From: Norana najaformis
Lineage: Eukaryota > Annelida > Clitellata > Crassiclitellata > Hormogastridae
Reading direction: 5' to 3'
Assembly (NCBI GenBank): GCA_964023275.1
Contig: OZ029921.1
Span: 12,715,806 to 12,779,805 of the forward strand
DNA: 64,000 nucleotides
Part shown: positions 1 through 10,324 of the stretch, one piece after another
Numbering within the stretch: position 1 is the first letter of the stretch
Layout: every line of letters starts with the position of its first letter
Program-made: the position numbers and the translations under genes
The notes under the pieces: generated by a model
The model's input: only the letters and a program-made list of their open reading frames with translations
Database searches by the model: none
Told to the model about the DNA's origin: nothing

Positions 1-247
1 GCTGGTTCAGTGAACGACACAATGACTGAATTTTGGCTGTTCTTTCTTCACCAACAACACTTTGGAAATCCTTGTGCTTCGACTCGTAGTGGCGCTTCAT
101 GTTTGATATCTTTGCTACAGCTACTGTTGAGTGGCACAACAGACAAATGACGTTACCCTGTTGCTGAATAAAACAGTAGCGGTCTGTCCAGTCATCATGA
201 AATTGTCTGTTTTCATTGTCAACTTTTCGTTTCCGACCGTTAGACAT
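1..247 (-). CDS. hAT transposase, N-terminal part with BED-type zinc finger (runs off left edge)
   Basis: Reading the - strand from an ATG at 247 there is an uninterrupted frame of 82 codons to the window edge. It opens with a basic stretch (MSNGRKRKVDNENRQF) and contains a BED-like zinc finger: a CLLC pair followed 21 residues later by HYESKH, with the aromatic WTDRY segment before it. This layout is known from hAT-superfamily transposases and from host proteins derived from them (ZBED and GTF2IRD2-like proteins), where the BED finger binds the transposon ends. The frame sits about 300 bp inside a hAT-like terminus at 551. No stop or frameshift is visible, so it may be a young copy, but the catalytic domain lies outside the window. 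A domesticated BED gene is possible but less likely given the adjacent transposon end. Confidence 0.8.
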   Translation of the reverse strand, partial: MSNGRKRKVDNENRQFHDDWTDRYCFIQQQGNVICLLCHSTVAVAKISNMKRHYESKHKDFQSVVGEERTAKIQSLCRSLNQ

Positions 248-551
248 TTCGAATTTACGAGGGAATATAAAAACACAACTAATTACGAATTACAACAACT
301 TGATGAAATTAGTCATGTAAACACGAGATTGTAAAAGTAAACAAAAAAAAAATGGGGGACACATTACGAATTAGAGATGTCCAGAATTAGACATGTGCGC
401 AACCGTAATGCTGCCTTTTAATCAATCGCAACATCATGAAAAAATATGACTGAATTATCAATTTTTCGGCTTTCGCATTGATCTTCGCGGGCCACATGAA
501 GGCTCGTGGCGGGCCGGATGTGGCCCGCGGGCCGGACGTTGTGCACCACTG
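1..551 (-). mobile_element. 5' part of a hAT DNA transposon
   Basis: The sequence at 541-551, read on the - strand, is CAGTGGTGCAC, a typical hAT terminal inverted repeat start. It is followed by a GC-rich subterminal block (about 490-540) with repeated GGCCCGCGGGCC-type motifs, known in several hAT families. The BED-finger reading frame begins about 300 bp inside. The 8-bp target duplication would be CCATAAGG at 552-559; its partner is beyond the left edge and cannot be checked. Confidence 0.75.
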
Positions 552-559
552 CCATAAGG

Positions 560-1230
560 TAAAGATTACCTATTTGGGTTATAGTCTAATACAATTATTG
601 GTTTTAAACGGTCTATTTTTTTATTAGTTATCAAAGTCAGTACAAAGATCTGCATGATCAGCAGTTGCAAGCTAAAAGCAATTTAATAAAACAGATGACA
701 CCATACTTATTTATCTGGCCCACATGGTGCCATAAGTGCAGTACTGCATTCACTATGCAACTTCCGCTTTTAATAAATGTGATTTAATTTATTTGTTATC
801 GATCTTTGCTAAATATAACTAATTCAAACATTTTTTAAATTTCTGCACCAAAGTTGTGCTTTTCAAAAAGATGCACCCCAGAAGATTGTCTAAAATCCAT
901 GACTTATGTCCAGAAACTATGGTACAGTGGGGTCAAACCTGAAGTCGTGGGTGAGGAGAATACATAGGCGCACATTACCATAGTTTTACGCATATAATTT
1001 GCATATGCGTATACCCTGCAGATATTTGCAGAGCCTAGCTAAATGTGTACAAAGTTTGGTATAGGTTGCATACTCATATGCCCCGCAGAAATTAGCTAAA
1101 TGTGTAAAAAGCCTGGCCGCACATGTGTATGCCCAGCAAGCCTGCACGGACCACAAAACAATCACTTACTTGCCATTATCATCTAAATCATAAGAATCAT
1201 AAAAAATAATACAAGGACTTATAGCACCAC
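560..1230. other. AT-rich intergenic stretch, no feature recognised
   Basis: No coding frame, RNA gene or structured repeat was recognised. Near 960-1140 there is weak internal repetition of phrases such as GCAGA...TTAGCTAAATGTGTA, seen twice about 60 bp apart, suggesting a small local duplication. Confidence 0.4.
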
Positions 1231-1235
1231 TGTAA

Positions 1236-1765
1236 TAATGCTAAAGGCATCAGTTGATGGTCACTGCTAAGCAAAGTTATTGCGCATACCAAATTCCACG
1301 ATGAGTTCAGTCAAAAGCCAAGAGGGAGATCTGAGCAGACACTAAACAGTTTACAGAGGAAATGAGGCAGGAATAGATGGGTTTTTAGTCAAGATCTAAA
1401 GGCCAACACAGATTCTGCAGAGTGAACGCTTACAGGAAGAGAGTTCCAGAGTCTGGGGCCAACAACAGAGAAGGCATTCCTACCAAGAGCTGTCCTTGTC
1501 CTTGATATAGTCTGACTGAGACATTCAGAGGACCTGGTCGAGTAGCTGCAAGTCTTGAGAATCAGGATAAGATGAAGACAGTGAGGTTGGTTGAAATGTA
1601 GAACTTCATACACAATTAGTCCGGTCCTGAAAATTACTTTTACTATGGGTAACCGGTGTAATGATTGCTCTGGCCAAGGTGTTTTGAACTCTGAAGTTTT
1701 GTCAAGTTACCTTTTGAAATGCCGATAAAAGCAAGTTACAGTAGTTAAGATGGCTGGAGACCAGG
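1236..1765 (-). mobile_element. LINE family A (CR1/L2 group), 3' fragment
   Basis: The - strand reads through the C-terminal part of a CR1/L2-type reverse transcriptase ORF. The recognisable segment is RTALGRNAFSVVGPRLWNSL followed by PVSVHSAE, the usual ending of these ORF2 proteins. It is followed by the family A 3' tail with its CATCAGTTGATG-type motif at 1236-1260 (reverse complement). Strongly 5' truncated and broken by stops. Confidence 0.75.
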
Positions 1766-1909
1766 GCATTTGCATTGGAAAGCATGCAGGTGCTGCATGT
1801 TAATGGAAATGCACACAAGCAGCCAATTGGTAAACATACTTCTACTGCATAATAGCAGCTCTACAGATATTCTAAGATTTAGTCAGTTTGGAGAAGGTTG
1901 GAAACTTGC

Positions 1910-2044
1910 CTTGTGCTGATAAGTTTCCATGAATCATTCACATGCCAAACAGTCAATGTTTTGTCATCATCACTGGCAGCAAAATACTTTCCTGATGATG
2001 AAAAGGCAGTACTAAGAATCTGATCAGATCCACTTTTGGCACAT
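1910..2044 (-). CDS. WDR4: WDR4-like internal exon (tRNA m7G46 methyltransferase non-catalytic subunit), partial gene
   Basis: The - strand encodes about 44 residues containing ILSTAFSSSGKYFAASDDDK and TLTVWHVNDSWKLISTR. These align from memory with the WDR4/Trm82 segment that carries [20 protein letters not shown] and the following W-x-C-LSVR motif. WDR4 is the WD40 subunit that stabilises METTL1 (Trm8) for m7G46 methylation of tRNA. The exon is bounded by a good acceptor (TTTAATTTCAG at 2055-2045, read on -) and a donor of the rare GC class (AG|GCAAGT at 1909-1904). Both flanking introns are phase 2, splitting an arginine codon at the 3' end. The length is 135 bp. No other WDR4 exon was recognised in the window: the downstream side runs into LINE and hAT sequence and the upstream side into simple repeats. 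It may be one exon of a gene with long introns or a stranded duplicate. A different WD40 protein cannot be excluded. Confidence 0.6.
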
Positions 2045-2259
2045 CTGAAATTAAACATATCTGATGCAACACATTGGTCTGATCTCTGATACAGAGACAA
2101 TAGGACCAACTGTGTAAGCCTGTAATGAGTATGATGCTGTGTGATGGGTTTTCTGACTAAAGGTAAAAAATTCCCTGGAGGAGCTGGCAAATCTCCAAGG
2201 ATTGCCTGCACAGTGGAAAAGTGAAGCTAAGCTAATGGTTTTGCTTTTATATATGTACT

Positions 2260-2320
2260 ATCTTATGTATATAATATATATTAAATATTATATATATATA
2301 GACATAAGATAGGATATCAT
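2260..2320. repeat. AT-rich low-complexity tract
   Basis: TATATA and ATATTA-type simple sequence. No other content seen. Confidence 0.6.
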
Positions 2321-2435
2321 ATATATGTGCTAGCTTTGCACCCCAGTTATGAATGACTTCAGGTATTACCCCTTGGAAGTCAAGGGTCAAGCCAACAAGT
2401 TTTGACCTATTGTTATAAATCCCCAACCTAGAGTA

Positions 2436-2522
2436 GCTGAAGGAGGAGGAAGAGGAACAGAAAAAGGAGCATGAAGAGCTGAAGGAAGAGGATGAAGAGG
2501 GGAAGAGGAGGAAGAAAATAAC
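2436..2522 (+). other. Purine-rich GAA/GAG tract, possible but unproven coding end
   Basis: An almost pure A/G stretch. One + frame reads as a Glu/Lys-rich peptide (LKEEEEEQKKEHEELKEEDE) and stays open to a stop just after 2575. An AATAAA sits at about 2563. This could be the last exon of an unidentified gene or just a low-complexity purine tract. No convincing acceptor or homology was recognised. Confidence 0.25.
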
Positions 2523-2731
2523 AGGATGTTCTCTACTGATGATCCAAATCACAGAGATAATCTTAATAAAAGTTTAACTTGTCCTGATTGTCTTTTCTTT
2601 CTATACAATGCAAATTTATAGCCTTTTAGTTTAGGCCCAAAAGATATGCATTCTTGCATGGACCATAGCTCAGGTCTTAAATGTTACTGCCCATGTGGTA
2701 GACCAGTGCACGCATGACAAAAAAATTAGAT

Positions 2732-2891
<160 letters not shown>

Positions 2892-2894
2892 TAG

Positions 2895-3525
2895 TTCTCA
2901 AATGTTCTGTCCATTTTCTTAACAACTGGCAATTTTGTGTTAAAAAGTTTTCAAAAACAATTTTGGACTCTCAATAACTTCCTCAAATTTTAAGACAAAT
3001 GCAAGCTGTAAAAGGACTTCTGTCATGTTTTTTCCTTGTTCAAACGTTCTGTCCATTTTCTGAAAAACACTGCACCACCTCTCAGGAAATGATGATTTTT
3101 ATGTTCCAAAACAGCAAACATTTTGGTGACAACTCATCAAATGTACGCACAAAAGTTGGTGATAAATATGTGCCTGCTCTAATAGTGAAAGAATTTTAGC
3201 AATATATTTAAATTGTAAAATTTTTTAACAGCACCCCATCAGCAATTTTTATATTCTTAGGTTTGTGCAAATCCAAAAACATACATGTAACTGCTGTAGT
3301 TTTCTCTGTTATTTTTTGTCCTTTTGAAACTTTGGGACAGTTCTTAAGAAGCAACTTAGGGACTGTTACAGAGCAGACCATTTCAACTTTATGCACTGCC
3401 TTCTGCAGACTTACTGGTTGGTACTGTGCTTTCAACAAAGTCATTTCATTGACAGTGCACAGTTCATGCTGCTGTGCACAGTAAATTGCCATCTTCTCCA
3501 TTCTCATCGGGTAAACTCATCCTCT
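2895..3525. other. Non-coding or unidentified stretch
   Basis: A phrase AA(A/C)GTTCTGTCCATTTTCT occurs twice (about 2902 and 3044), indicating a local duplication. On the - strand 3507-3208 there is an open frame of 99 codons with no domain I recognise, and readable but broken sequence continues toward 3000. Its length is too short to separate it from chance. Confidence 0.35.
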
Positions 3526-3529
3526 TAAC

Positions 3530-5150
3530 CCTTGACCTGCTTTGCAGATAAAATTTCTGGTAAAAGGCTGAAATTTGTTAGTTCCTCTGCATCTCATACA
3601 TTTCTTCATCTTAAATTCTTCATCTCCTGTCTTAGACTAATTTACCCAACAAATCTTGCAGCAGTTCTCAAACTCATCTTTTCTTCACCTAGCAAAATCT
3701 GTCTCCTTGACACCATTCCTACATCTCTTTTGAAAGAGGAGTTTAATGTCCAAGTTCCAACCATTACATCAATTATTTATCAATTTTTCACTGCATGAGG
3801 GATCCTTCCCATCTTCTTTGCTCATGCCATAGTTCATCTTCTGTTAAAGAATCCTTCTCTTAACCCTGACAACCTATCTAATTACAGACCCATCTCAACT
3901 TTGAATTTTGTATCTAAAATTCTTGAACAGGTAGTTATGAATCGTAATGAAACATACATGTCTTCCAATTCACTAATTTCTCCACTTCAGTCTGCATACC
4001 GCATGCTTCAGTCAACAGAATCCGCCATTCTATCTGTTAATAATGATGTTATATGCTCCATAGATAAGGGTAAACAGCACTTGTTCTTCTTGACTCGTGT
4101 GCTATTTTCTCTTGTTTGCTATTTTCTCCAGCACTGGGATGGTGTTCTGATCTGCTACTTATCTTAGCCTACAAACTCAATCAGTAAATTTAAATGGCCT
4201 TCAGTTGTCTAGTGCTTTGTTGACATGTGGTGTTCTACAGGGTTCTGTGCTTGGTCCTCTTTTGTCTTGGGTCACAGCTAACAAACTTCTTAACCCAGCG
4301 AAAACTGAATTTCTACTACTGGGCACTCCACTGCGACTTAAGAATTATGAATGGCCTAAATGCTTAAAACTGTTCTTGAGTTGGTTGAGGACTGGTCCTT
4401 CTGCTAATCATAACTTGGGCGTTGTTTGATTCTACTATGTCTCTCACCGACTATGTAAAAAGATTTGTAATTTGTCACACATGAATAATAGTGACAAATG
4501 CAGAATTAGGCATTATGTCCCCATGTCTTCAGAATATCTTTGGCATATGTACTGGTTTCCAGTCACCATGACTACTGTAACTCGCTTCTACTTGGTATCA
4601 CAAAGTCACACATGCAGAAACTCCAGAGTTTAGAACTCCTTGGCTAGAGCTATAACAAATACTTCAAAATATGAGCACATAACCCCTGTGCTAAAATCTC
4701 TGCATTGGCTTCCTGTTCAGAAAAGGATTTGTTTTAAATTGGGGCTTATAGTTTATAAAACACTGAATTCTGGCCAACCACAACACTTAAAACCAGTCCC
4801 CATTCCCCAGACAAATCATTATTTGACTAGGTCACCTAATTGTGTTTCTTTGGTCATAACTAAGACTAGAACTGTTCTTGGTGAATGGCCTTTTCATTTG
4901 CTGGGCCTAGACTTTGGAAATTCTTCCTGTATCTGTTCGTTCTGCTCAGTCACTTGTGCCATTTCGTTCGTCAGCTTAAAAGTTACCTTTTTCAAATTGC
5001 TTATTCACCATAGGTTGCCTGTGTCTTAGTAGACTCACCTTCTGGAAATATATTGACCTGACTGTGGTTTGGCTTTGGTGCACTATTGGCTGATGCTAAG
5101 TGCATTAGAAACCGGCATGACAGAAGTTACTATTTACAATTATAATTTCA
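3530..5150 (+). mobile_element. LINE family A (CR1/L2 group) copy with internal deletion
   Basis: Successive + strand pieces match a CR1/L2-type reverse transcriptase: a palm-side segment (3655-3790), then FVSKILEQVV with the SPLQSAYR motif (3901-4030), then LTCGVLQGSVLGPLL (4222-4262), normally GVPQGSVLGPLL. This is joined directly to SWVTANKLLNPAKTEFLLLG, so the YADD active-site block is deleted. A C-terminal part follows, with SLHWLPVQKRICFKL and TRTVLGE (4690-4880). The family A tail is at 5085-5150 (CTGATGCTAAGTGCATTAGA...GAAGTTACTATT). Frameshifts and stops are numerous, so it is dead. Confidence 0.9.
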
Positions 5151-5206
5151 GGTCTCCCAATGAAAGTTTATGTTTGCTAGCAATACTTTTAGCTCAGCTA
5201 ACGTAT

Positions 5207-5742
5207 TACCGTATTTGCTCACGTATAGTGTGCACTTTTTCTCCGAATAAAATGTGCTCGGTCTGGGTGCACATTGTACATAGCCTCTAATGTGGCAAAG
5301 TAGCGAATTCGACTTTGGCAACCAATTAGTCACATATTCTTAGCAACTTGTTACAGCAAAAACGAAAATCATAATAAATTTCATTGTCCAAGAGCAATTT
5401 GAGTGGATTTTGACAGGCCCTAAACACTATTTGACGCTGAAAACTTCCTCGAATGCGACGAATTACGACAGCCACCATTTTGTTTTCTTTCATTAAGCTC
5501 AGACTAGTTCACTTGCATCTGCTTGCAGGGCAGATTATGGCTATTCCAGACGTAGCGTGCTAAGACCGCGTGGTGCATACCAAACTAATTTGCTAGTCGG
5601 GCATAAGCTGAACTTAGTCTGGGACCAGCAGTTACGCCCTGTGCATTATACATAGGTACTAAGATTTTTACATTAGGATAAATTTTGCAACTCGAGGTGC
5701 GCATTATGCACGAGTGCGCACTATATATGAGATAATAAGGTA
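5207..5742. mobile_element. Non-autonomous DNA transposon (MITE) with about 29-bp inverted ends
   Basis: The left end TACCGTATTTGCTCACGTAT... and the reverse complement of the right end TACCTTATTATCTCATATAT... match over about 29 bases with several mismatches, including a shared ATAGTG(C/T)GCAC block. Both outer bases are TA, which could be a TA target duplication or part of the terminus. The interior has further GTGCGCATTATGCAC-type palindromes near both ends and no reading frame. Superfamily unassigned. Confidence 0.6.
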
Positions 5743-7010
5743 AAATTATCTGACTCTCAGTCAGCACTAGTATATATTAGTTTTACATGAACATACCCTT
5801 TCGTTTTCTCTGCTTCAACAATAATCTTTGGCACCTCGAGATCAACTTTCTTTCCAGATCTAATAATCAAAATTAGACACAACAGCACAGTCTCTAGTGG
5901 CAGCAGTGAAACAAATGCACAACTCTGTAATCATGATCAGCATATGAAAAAAATAAACATAGAAACACAACACTTTACGGAAAACAAACTTTTCATTAGT
6001 GTATAAGTTCACTATGCGACCAAGTGGAAATTCAGTCTAAAGTGACTTTGGAAGAATAAAAATGCTAGAAATTACTTAACTATGCATTTTGATTTATATG
6101 GCACCTTTAGACCTCTTACAGAAAAGTCGCAGGTTTGAAAGTCTTATACAAGTACACAGTGTGCTTTCAAACACACTCTTCAACTGCAGTGGATAAACAC
6201 AGTAAAGTTGTCAACTGAACAAACAGGGCTAGGTTACAGGCTAACCTATAATCGATAGAGAAGCAGTTTGATTTAACAGAAGTTATTATTCTACACAGAA
6301 TACAAAGTGACCATGATGCAGAAAGGAGCAACAACTCCACACCATATTTGCAAAATATGCAATCATCACGATGACAATGACCTGGACCTTCTGCTAGCCA
6401 CCCACCACTAATGTTACCTTACTTGCATAAACACAGTAACTAGTGCACACACGTCTACACGTTCTATTCACATTCCTGTTACAGACCATGAACAGAGTAC
6501 AGTCCAAATATGCTTCAAGCAGGTTCATTATCAAAATGGAAAAATTAAAAGTGCAAATTTAGGTGAAAATGAATTTGAGATTGTTGTATATATATGGCCA
6601 ACAAGGTAATTTTTCACATATTTTACTCTTTTCATAGTTTGCCCGTATTATAAAACACTTTATTTTCACCATAGTTTGCCCATACTATAATACTTTATTT
6701 TTGCACATATTATTTTTGCCTTTGTTATTGTGTGCTTTTTAATGTTTGCCTTTTAATTTCCTCTTTTGATTACACCTTTTTGACTTAAACCTTTCTAATT
6801 TTGCCCTATTGATAGGGCAAATGTAGAACAATTCCTATTATGAAGTTTTGCTTTAAATTAATAGCAACTGCTCTGTGGGTCCAAACACTAAATGCTACTA
6901 ACCATAAAGCAAAATTTTGTTCAAAATGACAAAAACCAAAATTATCGTTCACTCCAAGATTATTACGGCCCTTCGGAAGCTCTTGTCCCTATGTTCAGAA
7001 AACATAACAC
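5743..7010. other. AT-rich stretch, no gene seen
   Basis: No coding frame or known repeat recognised over most of this length. At about 6633-6715 a phrase TCA(T/C)CATAGTTTGCCC followed by TAT-rich sequence is repeated in tandem about twice with a period near 41 bp. Confidence 0.4.
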
Positions 7011-7014
7011 CACC

Positions 7015-7170
7015 AGAGTTAATGCCTAGTGCATTTTATACAGGCACTATAGAAGTTACTATTTAATATTAATAAAATTATTATTATTACTATTATAATA
7101 GATTATAATTATATTATATATTATATTAATTTTATACATTATATTACATAATATATTAATATTACATTAT
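7015..7170 (+). mobile_element. LINE family A 3' tail only, with TTA/TAT-rich extension
   Basis: TTAATGCCTAGTGCATTTTA...GCACTATAGAAGTTACTATT matches the 3' tails of the family A copies ending near 5150, 8760 and 21660, and then runs into a TTATTATTA/ATATTA tract. Extreme 5' truncation is typical of LINE insertions. Confidence 0.65.
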
Positions 7171-7199
7171 GAAACTTGTGGACAGCAACATCCGTGCTA

Positions 7200-8036
7200 T
7201 GGCATGAATCCTCTGCTTGGAAGATCTTCCCCTTCAGGCCGTTTCTGAGTCTGTAGAGGAACTGTGTGCTAAACATTCTTCATCTCAGGATACGCCATTG
7301 ACTATTACCATCAGCTCCAGATGTGCCCTCCCTTCAGTCAAATGAGGGTGAGATCCTGCACTGAATGTATTGTATGCTTCTTTCCAGCTGGTTCGGCGGG
7401 GCAACTTGATGGAATCCGCCTTATCACGCTTTGGATTTAGTCAACTGCAGCGAAGTTGATCTTAATCTAGTAACATCCCAGAACTTCCTTGTCAACCTTT
7501 TACTGGCAGGGATATTTCCTGAGGATATCTTTTGTGTTTGTTCAGGGCATCTTGTCCACTCTTAGGAAGAAATTGGGGGTTTTCACCCAACTGCCAATGG
7601 TTACTATTGGTGATGCCTGGCTGCAAAGCGTGCTAAATCTTTTGCCGTTGCTCAGCTGTCTCGTCACTTTGCTCCTTTCCTGCTTGGGGTTGGGACACCT
7701 GGGGCCGTGATGGGGCAGTGCATGCTGCCAGGTGCTTTCTCACAGACTTACCTTCAGTCTTGGTCAAGCTTGATTTTAGCAGCCTTTGCCATAATCACAT
7801 CTCAGGTGCTATTCCCGAGCATTACCCTTACTGCAGCTTGTCTTATTCCAGATCTTCTGTTCTTAAATAGGGTAATTTCACAATACTTTCACAACCAGGA
7901 CCAAAGCACAGAGACCCATTAAGTCCATTTCTCTTCTGTCTCCCCATTTAACTGCTTCTGACAGGCCTTCCTTCAGTTCTTAGTCTTGGCTACTTTTCAC
8001 TTCTTTGTCTTGGCTACATGGATGACCTCACCCTTG
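7200..8036 (+). mobile_element. Reverse transcriptase remnant of a second, distinct non-LTR lineage (YMDD)
   Basis: Frames shift along the region but successive pieces are diagnostic. MESALSRFGFSQLQ is near 7410-7455. LGVGTPG with HAARCFLTDLPS and LVKLDFSS is at 7685-7780; this block is characteristic of a set of invertebrate non-LTR RTs with a GVGxPxGxExAVHAxR motif. LGYMDDLTLAG, the RT active-site box, is at 8003-8036. The sequence is broken by several stops. Family memory suggests a lineage with a restriction-like endonuclease (HERO/R2-type), but the endonuclease is not present here, so that assignment is an inference. The fragment ends where an opposite-strand CR1/L2 piece begins. Confidence 0.6.
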
Positions 8037-8440
8037 CTGGCATAGCAGAACGGACAAGTAGAAGAACCTTGAACCGAATCCGTTCCGAAATAGGAAGCCA
8101 GTGTAGCGTCTCCCTGATGTAGTTCAAAATGTGAGAAAACTTTGGGAGATTTGCAACCACCCGAGCAGCACAGTTCAAGACAGACTGGAGCTGGCCAAGT
8201 CTGAACTTCGGGAGACCCGCCAGGATGGAATTGCAGTAGTCGATTCGTGTGAAGACGAACGAGTGGACCAGAGTAACAGCAGCTTTGAAGGACAGGTTGC
8301 GCCGTAACACACGAATCTGCCGCAGCTGATAGAAACAGGATCTACAGAGCGAGTTGACATGATCAGGCATAGTTAGTTCACCATCGAGGAGGACGCCCAG
8401 GTCACGGACCACAGGTAACACACCCCAGCCAGGAAAAACA
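8037..8440 (-). mobile_element. LINE family B (CR1/L2 group) RT C-terminal fragment
   Basis: An open - strand frame of 135 codons carries the standard post-palm region: GVLLDGELTMPDHVNSLCRS, CFYQLRQIRVLRRNLS, DYCNSILAGLPK and LHWLPISERIRFKVLLLV. It has no active-site box and no 3' tail. The intact frame suggests a fairly young fragment. Confidence 0.9.
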
Positions 8441-8734
8441 CTCTATAATGTGAAATTGATCTTGCATGTGGTTTCGGCCTGGTTTATTGGGGATTGCTTT
8501 TATGATTTCATTACATTATTTCCTATAAATATGCATGATTTTCTAGCTCAAATGTAACGCTTTGGACCTATGTTTCACTTATCGTATCTAAACAGTTTGG
8601 ACCATGTTTCTGAAAGCCATGTTTCCAAATGATACCCCTGCTAGTTATTCTTATGGGTAGTTTCTGTTTAGTTTACCTTCCGCTTAGTTTATAGTTTTTG
8701 AATGTTTAAGCTAATTCTTATTGACTTCTAAATA

Positions 8735-9115
8735 ATAATAATAATAATATTAATAATAATAATAATTAGCAAATTCTAATGTGCCGGTATCTAATGCACA
8801 AGGAATCAACCGATGGCACAACAAAACCAAGCCACAATCAGGTCAATATCCAGAAGGTCAGTGCATAAGACAGAGAGGCAGCCTACAATGGATAGGCAGT
8901 TTGAAAGAGGTAAGTTTTAAGTTGAGAACGAAATGACAGAAGCAACTGAGCAGAACAAACAGACACAGGGAGAGAGTTCCAGAATTTAGGTCCAGCAATC
9001 GAAAAAGCACCTTTACTGAGAACAGTTCTAGCCCAAGATGATGTAGCGAGTCGTCCTCTCTAATCCGCATTTGCTGTGTAATTCTGTACATACTTACTTG
9101 ACTAGTTTTATATCT
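8735..9115 (-). mobile_element. LINE family A 3' fragment with (ATT)n tail
   Basis: The - strand carries the last part of the RT ORF (LFRLLDLNSGTLSLCLF and LTSFKLPIHCRLPL), then the family A tail at 8775-8815 and a (TTA)n tract at 8733-8765 that forms the 3' simple-repeat end. Confidence 0.85.
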
Positions 9116-9119
9116 AGCT

Positions 9120-10320
9120 GACCAGTTATCACAAATGGTTAGAAATTAGTTAAGAATGATTAGTTTTAGTTTCAGATTCAGCCGGCCAGCAATAATATAA
9201 GTAAATAGTTAAATGGAGAAGGCCAGTTTAGCTAATGTATGAATATTAAGTGGGTTTTACTGGGGGTTTGCTGGGTCTTGACTAAGCACGCCAAAGCGGT
9301 CCGTTGTTCAACATAGACTGCTTAACCATGACAAGGCGAATTTGAATGGTAGCCATAACTCACCAAACGATCGGTCTAACCGTTGAAACTGCAAGGCCAA
9401 GCATGATAGTAAAGAATTTGAATATTCTGACATCATCAGCAGACGATCTTCTGCAAAAGGATGTAATCGTGAAAACGGTTGAAATTCGAGTCTTACGGAA
9501 GGTAGCAGACGCGATGGTCATTGTGGACGCCTCGTATTTCTCGAATTTCTGGATCTATTCGGTCGACTTGACGAAACCATGTCGCCGTTTAAGACTTGTT
9601 AAATCTAAGTCTTAACTGCAAGGAGCAGTCTTTAAAGACTTACAGTTCGAAGAGTATCGAACTTGAAGCTAAACCAGACGATGTTGATTCGTAGCGAGTG
9701 TTAGCTAATCGAAGGAACTTAGAGCGTCGTATTCGAACGTATCTTTGTTCGTGAAACTTTGGACTAACTCACCATCGAGTTAGGTCGTCGTATGAAGGAA
9801 CTTTCGATCAACAAATCATCGAAAGAATAGTGACTGCTTGTCTATCAAGAAATAATCCTGTGAGTTACAGAGGAGTCGCCATATTGCCTCTATATGTTCA
9901 AGGACTCTGTGGAAAATCGCACTGCCACGCGAAAGACAAAAATGGATCCATACTTCTGCTGAAGGACTCTGGAGAATCAGTCATGAGAAGCTCATCTTGG
10001 GGAAGTTAAATTATATATATTACCTTTAGCATAAATAATTGCTGGCTTTCTAAGTAAGGTAATTAGATTCTTTTATCGCATAAGTGTAAATTGGACTATT
10101 GGATATAATACATTGTTTTGTCTTTAATAAAACTTTTAAAATAGACTTAACGAGCCATAATCTATTTAAAATCTAATGATAACCGTCAATACTTGAGTAA
10201 GGTGAACAACAGCATATGATCAATGTCTGTATCACGTAGCAGACTCAAGTAAATATATACTGAACCCTAGACAACAAACTTAAATAAATAATCAATTAAT
10301 GCATATGGAGAGATTTGAGT
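9120..10320. other. No gene recognised; TCGA-rich block with retroelement-like 3' half
   Basis: 9340-9860 is unusually rich in TCGA and CGAA words compared with its flanks and has a short open frame (9346-9615) of no known family. 9850-10210 has features that could fit a long terminal repeat (TATATATTA near 10010, AATAAA near 10128), but no paired copy or target duplication was found. Confidence 0.3.
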
Positions 10321-10324
10321 AATA

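Noticed and set aside
9850-10210. Possible solo LTR (TATA-like and AATAAA signals)
   Set aside because: No second copy, no inverted TG..CA boundary pair and no target duplication could be found.
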